A stretch of DNA of 64,000 bases from Methylotenera sp. (GTDB lineage Bacteria > Pseudomonadota > Gammaproteobacteria > Burkholderiales > Methylophilaceae): NCBI RefSeq assembly GCF_029945705.1, contig NZ_JAQSDC010000050.1:32409-96408 (forward strand), read 5' to 3'. The notes below the pieces were generated by a model, which had not been told where the DNA came from, searched no databases, and was given only the letters and a program-made list of their open reading frames with translations. Positions 19,292 to 27,224 of the stretch are shown piece after piece. The number at the start of each line of letters is the position of its first letter. Within the stretch, counting starts at the first letter, position 1. The translations under genes were made by a program, and so were the position numbers.

Positions 19292-20491
19292 ATGGCAGAA
19301 GACAGCGATTTAGAAAAAACAGAACAGGCCTCCTCCAAGCGCTTAGAAGACGCTCGGAAAGATGGTGATGTGCCACGCTCTCGCGAGTTGGCAACTGTCA
19401 CTGTGCTTTTCACCGCTGGCTTAACCATATTGATGATGAGCGAACATCTTAATCAAGCATTGAAAACCACAATGAGTTCAGGTTTACAGTTTGATCGTAC
19501 TGCAGCGTTTGAACCAAACGTTTTGTTGATGAGAACAGCAGATTCTATTTCATCACTATTAACGGCATTTGCGCCCTTAGCTTTCATTTTAGTTGCTGTT
19601 GCCATTGCAGCACCAATATTAGTGGGTGGCTGGATATTTAGTGGTAAGGCATTCGTACCACAATTTAATCGCTTGAATCCTATTAAAGGCTTAAGCAATA
19701 TTATTTCTAAAAACTCACTCGTTGAATTAGTTAAATCAATTGCAAAAGTGATGCTCGTTGGCGTAGTGGCTTATACCGTCATTTCACATGATATGGAACC
19801 GATACTAACACTATCTACTATGCCGTTAAAATCCAGCGTCTCTCAAGTAGGAAGTTTAATGTTGACAGGATTTCTAACCATCGTCAGCACCTTAGTGTTT
19901 ATTGCTGCGATTGATGTGCCATATCAACTTTACCATTACGCTAATAAGCTAAAAATGACTAAAGAAGAGGTTCGTCAAGAATCTAAAGAGTCTGATGGTA
20001 ACCCAGAAATTAAAGCCAAAATTCGCCAGCAACAACGTGAAATGGCTAAACGCAGAATGATGTCTGAAATTCCAAATGCAGACGTAGTGATTACCAACCC
20101 AACCCATTATGCTGTGGCGATTAAATATCAAGATGCGGGTATGCGCGCCCCTGTAGTTGTGGCTAAAGGTGCAGATGAAGTTGCACTTAAAATTCGTGAA
20201 ATTGCTGGTGAACATAAAGTGTTAATCATGGAGTCACCTAAATTAGCGCGTGCTTTGTACGCACACACCGAACTTGGTAACGAAATCCCTGAGGCTTTGT
20301 ATTCAGCAGTAGCTGAAGTATTGGCTTATGTGTTTCAAATGCGCATATTTAAAAAAGATGGTGGTTTTTACCCAGACATTCCAACAACGCTTGCCGTGCC
20401 TGATGCGTTAGATCCACATAGCTTGCTACCAGCACCTAGTATTATTGACGCTGAAGATGCTGGTTTTACTGATACCAGAGTATTTATCTAA
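19292..20491 (+). CDS. flhB: flagellar export switch protein FlhB
   Basis: FlhB is the substrate-specificity switch of the flagellar type III export gate. The 399-residue protein has an N-terminal hydrophilic stretch (EKTEQASSKRLEDARKDG) and four membrane helices at about 30-210. The cytoplasmic domain carries the autocleavage motif NPTH near residue 269 (VVITNPTHYAVAIKY). The roughly 45-residue C-terminal tail is Pro-rich. The ATG follows AGGA. The stop overlaps the flhA start (TAATG), so it opens the flhB-motD operon. Confidence 0.97.
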   Translation: MAEDSDLEKTEQASSKRLEDARKDGDVPRSRELATVTVLFTAGLTILMMSEHLNQALKTTMSSGLQFDRTAAFEPNVLLMRTADSISSLLTAFAPLAFILVAVAIAAPILVGGWIFSGKAFVPQFNRLNPIKGLSNIISKNSLVELVKSIAKVMLVGVVAYTVISHDMEPILTLSTMPLKSSVSQVGSLMLTGFLTIVSTLVFIAAIDVPYQLYHYANKLKMTKEEVRQESKESDGNPEIKAKIRQQQREMAKRRMMSEIPNADVVITNPTHYAVAIKYQDAGMRAPVVVAKGADEVALKIREIAGEHKVLIMESPKLARALYAHTELGNEIPEALYSAVAEVLAYVFQMRIFKKDGGFYPDIPTTLAVPDALDPHSLLPAPSIIDAEDAGFTDTRVFI

Positions 20492-22575
20492 TGAACGCGC
20501 TTAACTTACCACCTTGGATGAATAAACTCGCAAGCCGTAATATTGCGGCACCAGCTATTATCATCTTGTTGTTGGCAATGATGATATTGCCATTACCAGC
20601 AGTTATTCTAGATGTGTTATTTAGTTTCAATATTGCCATCTCCATCATGGTATTACTCATTGGCTTACAAACCAAAAAAGCACTCGATTTTATCGCATTC
20701 CCAACCGTATTATTAATGACAACCATGCTGCGTTTGTCACTTAACGTAGCTTCAACTCGCGTAGTGTTAGCTGAAGGTCACAATGGCCCTGATGCTGCTG
20801 GTAAAGTGATTGAAGCATTTGGTCACTTCTTGATCGGTGGTAACTACACAGTCGGTATCGTGGTTTTCGTAATTTTGACCATTATCAACTTTACGGTTGT
20901 GACTAAAGGTGCTGGTCGTATTGCAGAAGTTGGCGCACGTTTTACTTTAGATGCTATGCCTGGCAAACAAATGGCGATTGACGCTGACTTAAATGCAGGT
21001 TTGATTGGTGAAGATGAAGCACGCCGTCGCCGCGCTGAAGTTGGTCAAGAATCAGAATTCTACGGCGCCATGGATGGTGCAAGTAAATATGTACGTGGTG
21101 ATGCAGTCGCCGGCATCATGGTCATTATCATCAACATTGTTGGCGGTTTAGTTGTAGGTATCGTGCAACACGATTTAGCCTTTGCTGATGCGGTTAAGAA
21201 CTACACCATGTTAGCCATTGGTGATGGCTTAGTTGCACAAATTCCATCACTAATTATTTCAGTAGCAGCCGGTGTGGTGGTATCGCGCGTAGCTAACAAT
21301 GAAGATATTGGTGGTCAGTTAGTCACACAGTTGTTCTCAAATTCTAAAGTAGTGTATGTCACAGCTGGCATTGTCGGCGGCATGGGTGCCATTCCAGGCA
21401 TGCCTCACTTTGCATTCTTATTATTAGCGGCAATTTTGGCTGGTATGGCTTACTTTATTGCTGAACAGAAAAAAGTTGAAGATGCTGAACCTGTTATAGA
21501 AGAAAAGGTTGAAGTGCTTTCAACGATGGAAGAAGCTACTTGGGATGATGTTACACCTGTTGATTTAATCGGTCTTGAAGTTGGCTATCGTTTGATTCCA
21601 TTGGTAGACAAAGCTCAAGGCGGCGATTTACTTAAACGCATTAAAGGTTTACGCAAAAAATTTGCACAAGAAGTGGGTTTCTTAGCGCCTACTGTGCACA
21701 TTCGCGACAACTTAGAACTCAAACCTTCTAGCTATAAAATCACGCTTAAAGGTGTGGAAATTGCGAGTGGTGAATCTAATTACGCTCAGTTCTTAGCAAT
21801 AGATCCAGGCATGGTGTCTGGTCCATTACCTGGCACCATCACGACCGACCCAGCGTTTGGTTTACCTGCGGTGTGGATAGATAGCAACATTAAAGATGAA
21901 GCGCAAAACATGGGCTACACCGTGGTGGATGCTGGCACTGTGATTGCTACACACTTGAATCATATTATTTCTCTTCATGCTGCTGAGTTGCTTGGTCGTC
22001 AAGAAGTACAACAATTACTAGACCATATCAGCAAAGATTCACCAAAACTGGTGGAAGACTTAACACCAAAACTATTATCACTGTCTGTGATTCAAAAAGT
22101 ATTGCAAAACTTATTATCTGAAGGCGTACATATTCGCGATATGCGCACTATTGTAGAAACACTTTCTGAATATGCCACACAAACGCAAGATACTAGCGAG
22201 CTAACCGCTGTAGTGCGCGTTCAGCTTGGCCGTGCCATCGTGCAACAACTATTCCCTACTGGCAATGAAGTCACAGTCATGACGCTTGATAGCAACCTTG
22301 AGCGCTTATTAACACAAGCAATGCAAGGCAATGGCACAGCTGGTTCAGCCATTGAGCCAGGCATGGCAGAAACATTGTCTAGACAAGCAGAAACTGCTGC
22401 TAAACAACAAGAACAAATGGGCATGACACCAGTATTGCTGGTTTCAGCCCCACTTCGCGCGGCGTTATCTAAATTTTTACGCCGCGCAGTACCGCATCTT
22501 CGTGTGCTGTCACACGACGAATTACCTGATTCAAAAACCATACGTGTCACTAGTCTTATTGGAGGTTCAGCATGA
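20491..22575 (+). CDS. flhA: flagellar export gate protein FlhA
   Basis: FlhA is the largest membrane component of the flagellar export gate and the docking platform for chaperone-substrate complexes. The 694-residue length is normal. About eight membrane helices lie at about 15-325. The conserved loop includes GAGRIAEVGARFTLDAMPGKQMAIDADLNAG and RRRAEVGQESEFYGAMDGASKYVRGDAVAG. The C-terminal cytoplasmic domain runs from about 350 (PVDLIGLEVGYRLIPLVD). It shares one base with flhB and four with flhF, indicating coupled translation. Confidence 0.98.
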   Translation: MNALNLPPWMNKLASRNIAAPAIIILLLAMMILPLPAVILDVLFSFNIAISIMVLLIGLQTKKALDFIAFPTVLLMTTMLRLSLNVASTRVVLAEGHNGPDAAGKVIEAFGHFLIGGNYTVGIVVFVILTIINFTVVTKGAGRIAEVGARFTLDAMPGKQMAIDADLNAGLIGEDEARRRRAEVGQESEFYGAMDGASKYVRGDAVAGIMVIIINIVGGLVVGIVQHDLAFADAVKNYTMLAIGDGLVAQIPSLIISVAAGVVVSRVANNEDIGGQLVTQLFSNSKVVYVTAGIVGGMGAIPGMPHFAFLLLAAILAGMAYFIAEQKKVEDAEPVIEEKVEVLSTMEEATWDDVTPVDLIGLEVGYRLIPLVDKAQGGDLLKRIKGLRKKFAQEVGFLAPTVHIRDNLELKPSSYKITLKGVEIASGESNYAQFLAIDPGMVSGPLPGTITTDPAFGLPAVWIDSNIKDEAQNMGYTVVDAGTVIATHLNHIISLHAAELLGRQEVQQLLDHISKDSPKLVEDLTPKLLSLSVIQKVLQNLLSEGVHIRDMRTIVETLSEYATQTQDTSELTAVVRVQLGRAIVQQLFPTGNEVTVMTLDSNLERLLTQAMQGNGTAGSAIEPGMAETLSRQAETAAKQQEQMGMTPVLLVSAPLRAALSKFLRRAVPHLRVLSHDELPDSKTIRVTSLIGGSA

Positions 22576-24044
22576 ACATTAAACGATTTTTCGGAAAAAA
22601 CTCACGGGAAGCACTAAGCATGGTGCGTAAAGAACTGGGAGAAAATGCGGTCATTTTATCTAACCGCGCGATGAACGGTGGCAATGAAATCATGGCTTTC
22701 AAAGAAGAAGACATGAATGCGATGGTCGCCAGAGATGAAGGTCAGCAACGCTCATTTAATGAAGAGAGCAATGACGCCCCTACTCTGCTGTCTTTACTCA
22801 GTAAAAACAATCGCAATAAATCGGCTGAAACGGTTCTAGATAAACGCGAATCGTTGCCAGCTGAAATTGATGATTATGATGAGATTGTAAGACGCGCTGA
22901 GTTAAAAAATAACGCTGCCGCTATGCATAAACAAGCTGAAGCTCAAAAACAGGCTGCTCAACTAAGACCAACTGCCCCACAAAAACCTGTGATGCAACAA
23001 GCTAGTCGCCCAGCAGCGCCTGTTCGCCAGCCAGCAAACCCTAATCCGTTGCCGACTTTACAATCTAGCCAACAAATGACTGACATGCTAAACGAAATGC
23101 GCAACATGCGCAGTGTGATTGAGTCACAACTCACCGCTATTTCATGGGGCAATATTCAACAGCGTGACCCCATTAAATCAAAGATGTTAAGTACGCTACT
23201 CTCTGCAGGTTTTAGCGCAGCACTCTCAAGACAACTCACTGAGAAAATGCCAGAAAATTTAAGTGAAGAAAAAGCAATGGCATGGATTAAAGCCATTCTC
23301 AGCATTAATTTAAACACGATAGAAAATGAAACTGAAGTATTAGATCAAGGTGGCATTTTCGCTCTAATTGGCCCAACTGGTGTAGGTAAAACCACTACTA
23401 CGGCCAAACTAGCGGCGCGCTATGTGATGAAACATGGTACAGAAAATTTGGGCATTATTACCACAGATGCTTATCGTATCGGCGGTCATGAGCAATTAAG
23501 AATCTACGGCAAAATTCTAGGTGTGATGGTACATGCAGTGAAAGATGAAGCTGATTTAAAAATCGCGCTTAATGAGCTAAAAAACAAACATACTGTGCTG
23601 ATTGATACCGTAGGTGTTAGCCAACGTGACCGTATGGTAGCGGAGCAAATCGCCATGCTTTCTAGCACCAATATGCCAGTAAAAAAACTGTTATGCCTCA
23701 ATGCAACCAGCACTGGTGAAACACTGACCGATGTGATTAAAGCCTATAAGCGCAAAGGCTTAGAAGGTTGCATCATCACTAAATTAGATGAGGCAGCAAC
23801 AATAGGCAACGCTTTAGATGTCGTGATCAGAGAAAAAATTAAACTGTATTACGTGGCTAATGGCCAACGTGTGCCAGAAGATATTCATCTAGCCAATAAA
23901 GCCTATTTGATTCAGCATGCATTAAAACTTAAATCTATTAACAATCAACCATTCCAATTCTTGACTGATGAGCTGCCATTTGTCATGGGCAATACGGTTG
24001 GCAGTACTATTCAATCTAAGTTAGCGGGGTTAAGCCATGTCTAA
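22572..24044 (+). CDS. flhF: flagellar SRP-type GTPase FlhF
   Basis: FlhF places the flagellum, usually at the pole, and is related to the SRP GTPases. The 490-residue protein has a basic N-terminal domain (NIKRFFGKNSREALSMVRKELG) and a Gln/Ala/Pro-rich linker at about 110-165. The NG domain has P-loop GPTGVGKTTTTAK near 267-279, an IDTVG G3 motif (usually DTAG) and TKLDEA. Its partner FlhG follows with an 8-base overlap. The presence of both flhF and flhG suggests polar flagellation, alongside FlhDC control. Confidence 0.96.
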   Translation: MNIKRFFGKNSREALSMVRKELGENAVILSNRAMNGGNEIMAFKEEDMNAMVARDEGQQRSFNEESNDAPTLLSLLSKNNRNKSAETVLDKRESLPAEIDDYDEIVRRAELKNNAAAMHKQAEAQKQAAQLRPTAPQKPVMQQASRPAAPVRQPANPNPLPTLQSSQQMTDMLNEMRNMRSVIESQLTAISWGNIQQRDPIKSKMLSTLLSAGFSAALSRQLTEKMPENLSEEKAMAWIKAILSINLNTIENETEVLDQGGIFALIGPTGVGKTTTTAKLAARYVMKHGTENLGIITTDAYRIGGHEQLRIYGKILGVMVHAVKDEADLKIALNELKNKHTVLIDTVGVSQRDRMVAEQIAMLSSTNMPVKKLLCLNATSTGETLTDVIKAYKRKGLEGCIITKLDEAATIGNALDVVIREKIKLYYVANGQRVPEDIHLANKAYLIQHALKLKSINNQPFQFLTDELPFVMGNTVGSTIQSKLAGLSHV

Positions 24045-24873
24045 TTTACATCATGACCAAGCCGCAGGGTTACGCCGCATTATGGCTGCACCAAAGCCAA
24101 GAGTAGTGTCGATTATTTCTGCTGCGAACACTCAAGATCAACCACGCATGATGACTAATTTAGCCGCTTCAATATTCGACCAAGGCAGTGATGTACTGGT
24201 GGTGCATGCATCTCAAGATTCACGTGAAGTGAAGTATGGCATAGACAAATCACCTTCATTATTCGATGTGATTGTTGAGATGAATAGCGAAGTACTCTCT
24301 ATATCTGACGCCATTAGCAGCACTAGCTATGGCTTTAATGTAGGTAAGCTTATGCAAAAACATCAATTTAACCTCGCGATGGATAGTGATGAATCTGAGC
24401 TTACCAATCAACTTCTTAACGAGTTAGCCCATCAATATGACATTGTGTTGGTAGATGCTACCTTGAACAAAGATAAGTTACTTCCACTTAAAATTCTGAA
24501 CAATGGCGAAATTATCATTCAATTAACACGTCAGCCAGAATCTATTACCAACGCATACGCACTCATCAAACAAATTTGCAGTGAGCTTGGCAGACGCTCT
24601 TTCGGCATTATTGTAGACAACGCGACTGATGCTCAGGCGCAAATTGTATTCCGTAATATATCGCAAGTTGCACGACGTTTCATGCAAATTGAACTAGAGT
24701 TTTTTGGCTCTATTCCGAGCGATGACCACCTTAGCCGCGCTGCTAAACTTGGTCGTTCAGTGATTGATGCATTTCCATTAGCAAACGCTTCAACCGCTTT
24801 CAAGCAGATTGCGCAACGATTAGATTACAAACAGGATAGCGCCGCCATCAACAACATGGCATCTATCATTTAG
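24037..24873 (+). CDS. flhG: FlhG-like (FleN/YlxH) MinD-family protein lacking the P-loop
   Basis: FlhG normally limits flagellar number and stimulates FlhF GTPase. The N-terminal activator motif DQAAGLRRI (residues 7-15) is intact. The MinD-like fold is recognisable from the central strand YDIVLVDA, from FGIIVDNATDAQAQIVFRNISQVARRF, and from the C-terminal IPSDDHLSRAAKLGRSVIDAFP. At the Walker A site, where KGGVGKT is expected, the protein reads SAANTQDQPRMMTNLA, without the glycines or catalytic lysines. It probably cannot bind or hydrolyse ATP in the usual way. The 278-residue length is normal, and there is no frameshift. It overlaps flhF and precedes fliA. Confidence 0.88.
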   Translation: MSNLHHDQAAGLRRIMAAPKPRVVSIISAANTQDQPRMMTNLAASIFDQGSDVLVVHASQDSREVKYGIDKSPSLFDVIVEMNSEVLSISDAISSTSYGFNVGKLMQKHQFNLAMDSDESELTNQLLNELAHQYDIVLVDATLNKDKLLPLKILNNGEIIIQLTRQPESITNAYALIKQICSELGRRSFGIIVDNATDAQAQIVFRNISQVARRFMQIELEFFGSIPSDDHLSRAAKLGRSVIDAFPLANASTAFKQIAQRLDYKQDSAAINNMASII

Positions 24874-24887
24874 GCTAAAGGTTCACT

Positions 24888-25622
24888 ATGTATACCATTC
24901 ATGGAAAAAAAGACCAGAAAGACGAGCTGCTGAACAAGCATGCCGTTTTGGTTAAAAAGCTCGCCTATCAGCTTAAAGCCAAACTGCCACCAAGTGTTGA
25001 ACTAGACGACTTAATTCAAGCTGGTATGATGGGTTTACTCGACGCGATTAATCGCTACGAAGATACGCATGGCGCACAGTTTGAAACCTATGCGGCACAG
25101 AGAATCCGCGGCTCTATGCTAGACGAGCTACGCAGTGCCGATTGGCTGCCGCGCAGTGTACGCAAGAGCATGCGTGATGTAGAAGTCGCCATAAGTCAGC
25201 TAGAACAACAGTTAGGTAAGCCTCCATCAGAAAATGAAGTAGCTAAAAAACTACAACTTTCATTGAATGATTATCACGAGATGCTTGGTGATTGCAGCGG
25301 TCATCAACTGATTTACTATGAAGATTTTCATGAGTCAGAGAATGGTGAGCATTTTCTTGATCGCTTTAATGCTGATAGCAAAGGCGACCCCATTAAAGCT
25401 CTGCTTGATACTGACTTCCGTGATGCTTTGGTAAGTGCGATTACCGCATTACCTGAGCGTGAAAAAATACTGATGGGGCTGTATTACGAACAGGAGCTGA
25501 ACTTAAAAGAAATAGGTGCGGTGATGAACGTTTCTGAATCACGCGTTTGCCAATTACACAGCCAGGCGGTTGCTAGGCTGCGTTCTAATCTAAAAGAGAA
25601 ATCATGGACTGGAGCAGTTTAG
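24888..25622 (+). CDS. fliA: RNA polymerase sigma-28 factor FliA
   Basis: FliA directs transcription of late flagellar and chemotaxis genes and is held by the anti-sigma factor FlgM. The 244-residue protein has sigma region 2 (VELDDLIQAGMMGLLDAINRYE, FETYAAQRIRGSMLDELR), a region 3 segment (WLPRSVRKSMRDVE) and region 4 (LPEREKILMGLYYEQELNLKEIGAVMNVSESRVCQLHSQA). An AAAGG site precedes the ATG. Candidate FliA promoters occur in this window before flhDC, flgA, flgM, flgK and a small exported protein gene. The 3' end overlaps motC by 19 bases. Confidence 0.97.
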   Translation: MYTIHGKKDQKDELLNKHAVLVKKLAYQLKAKLPPSVELDDLIQAGMMGLLDAINRYEDTHGAQFETYAAQRIRGSMLDELRSADWLPRSVRKSMRDVEVAISQLEQQLGKPPSENEVAKKLQLSLNDYHEMLGDCSGHQLIYYEDFHESENGEHFLDRFNADSKGDPIKALLDTDFRDALVSAITALPEREKILMGLYYEQELNLKEIGAVMNVSESRVCQLHSQAVARLRSNLKEKSWTGAV

Positions 25623-26344
25623 GTGGTTTAGTGCTTGCCTTAATCGGCATATTACTCGGACAAGCCATTGAAGGTGGGCAAATAAGCTCGCTCATACAGC
25701 CTGCTGCATTCTTGATTGTGATGTGTGGAACATTTGGTGCGGTATTACTACAAACGAATTTAAACTGCTTTATCGCTGGCTTGAAAATGGTACGCCAAGT
25801 ATTTTCTCCACCGTTAGATGATAGGCAAGCACTTGCCAATCGCATCATTCTTTGGAGCAACTTTGCTCGCAAAGAAGGTATTTTCATGCTGGAAACTTAC
25901 TTAAAAAAAGAAACCGAACCTTTTATTCAAAAAGGTCTAAAACTGATGATAGATGGCACGCCGCCAGAGAAAATTCGGCAGGTGATTGCTATTGATATGC
26001 ACTTTTTTGAGATTCAAGAGCGTAATGCTGCAAAAATTTGGAGTGCCGCTGGCGGCTATGCTCCGACTGTTGGTATTTTGGGTGCTGTGCTTGGCTTAAT
26101 TCATGTGATGGAAAATTTATCTGATCCAAGCAGACTAGGCAGTGGCATTGCCGTGGCATTTGTTGCCACAATTTACGGTGTAGGCTTAGCCAATTTGGTG
26201 TTCTTACCTATTTCAAACAAGCTTAAAGGTTTGATTCAGCATGAAATGATGCGCAGAGAAATGCTGTTAAACGCATGGGTTTCTATCGCAAGTGGTGATC
26301 ACCCTAGAGTCGTTGAAGAGCGATTACTGGCCTATCTACGTTAG
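25604..26344 (+). CDS. motC: second flagellar stator MotA-family protein (MotC type)
   Basis: A second MotA-family stator subunit of 246 residues, shorter than the MotA at 15505-16365. It has four membrane helices (about 1-20, 30-50, 148-170, 180-202), with the MotA/PomA motif AAGGYAPTVGILGAVLGLIHVMENL. It starts inside the 3' end of fliA and is followed 25 bases later by motD. MotC/MotD pairs act as alternative stators, often favoured under high load or on surfaces. That role is family knowledge, not shown here. Confidence 0.9.
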   Translation: MDWSSLGGLVLALIGILLGQAIEGGQISSLIQPAAFLIVMCGTFGAVLLQTNLNCFIAGLKMVRQVFSPPLDDRQALANRIILWSNFARKEGIFMLETYLKKETEPFIQKGLKLMIDGTPPEKIRQVIAIDMHFFEIQERNAAKIWSAAGGYAPTVGILGAVLGLIHVMENLSDPSRLGSGIAVAFVATIYGVGLANLVFLPISNKLKGLIQHEMMRREMLLNAWVSIASGDHPRVVEERLLAYLR

Positions 26345-26369
26345 TCTATTTTAGATAAATACCAGCACT

Positions 26370-27188
26370 ATGTTAATCAGAAGAAAACCCCTAGACGATG
26401 ACGACGAGAACCCAGACCGCTGGCTGGTCTCTTATGCGGACTTTATCACGCTACTATTCGCATTTTTTGTGGTGATGTATTCAATTTCATCAGTCAATCA
26501 AGGTAAATACAACGAACTGATGTCCTCTATGGGCACTGCATTTACGGGTGATAGTGGTGCTGGACATTTAAAGACCAATGGAAGTCTTAATCCTAATATC
26601 AAGAGCAATGCTCAAAATCAGGCAGGCTCTCTGATTAAGCCGCTACCGCTGACCTATCTTTACAATGAAAAAATGCGTCGGGAACGCGAGTCAATGACGA
26701 CTATGGGTATAGACTTGGCTAACAAGCTCTCGCCTTTGATTAACGAAGGTAAGGTTCGCGTGATGCAAAACAACCGCGGTATTCGTATCGACATCAATGA
26801 CAGCTTGTTATTCACACCAGGTTCAGCCGAGCTTGCTGCTGCAGCGTCAACAGTAATAAATGAAATTGCACCCATGATAAAAGATAATGACCGCCTGATT
26901 CAAGTGGAAGGCCACACGGATAATATTGCCATTCACAATGATCTATTCTATTCAAACTGGGAGCTTTCCGCCGTGCGTGCAAGTAGCGTAGTGAGAATGT
27001 TAAGTGATATAGGGGTTGCGGAGGCCAGATTAAGCGCATTAGGCTTTGGTGCTACTCAGCCTATCACCGAGAATAATACAGAACTAGGACGCGCTAAAAA
27101 TCGTCGAGTGTCGATTATGATTCTCTATGCCTCACCTAATCAAAATGATGCTGCATTAGAAATCATACCTAAAACCATCACCAAGTAA
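26370..27188 (+). CDS. motD: second flagellar stator MotB-family protein (MotD type)
   Basis: Partner of MotC, 272 residues. A short acidic N-terminus is followed by one membrane helix, SYADFITLLFAFFVVMYSISSV, with the conserved ion-binding Asp. This form matches MotD of pseudomonads better than sodium-type PomB. The C-terminal OmpA-like domain has VEGHTDNIAIH and NWELSAVRASSVVRML. It is the last gene of the flhB-fliA operon and converges on the PAS-GGDEF-EAL gene, with a hairpin between them. Confidence 0.92.
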   Translation: MLIRRKPLDDDDENPDRWLVSYADFITLLFAFFVVMYSISSVNQGKYNELMSSMGTAFTGDSGAGHLKTNGSLNPNIKSNAQNQAGSLIKPLPLTYLYNEKMRRERESMTTMGIDLANKLSPLINEGKVRVMQNNRGIRIDINDSLLFTPGSAELAAAASTVINEIAPMIKDNDRLIQVEGHTDNIAIHNDLFYSNWELSAVRASSVVRMLSDIGVAEARLSALGFGATQPITENNTELGRAKNRRVSIMILYASPNQNDAALEIIPKTITK

Positions 27189-27193
27189 GGCCG

Positions 27194-27216
27194 ACAGTTA
27201 TAGGTGAAATAACTGT
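27194..27216. terminator. hairpin between convergent motD and the GGDEF-EAL gene
   Basis: ACAGTTAT at 27194-27201 and ATAACTGT at 27209-27216 form a perfect 8-bp stem with a 7-base loop, in the 36-base gap between convergent genes. T-runs are weak on both sides, so a bidirectional terminator is likely but not certain. Confidence 0.55.
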
Positions 27217-27224
27217 TTACCTAG

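Noticed and set aside
24097..24150. Possible frameshift or sequencing error destroying the FlhG P-loop
   Set aside because: The reading frame and fold continue normally on both sides, and no alternative frame restores a KGGVGKT motif.
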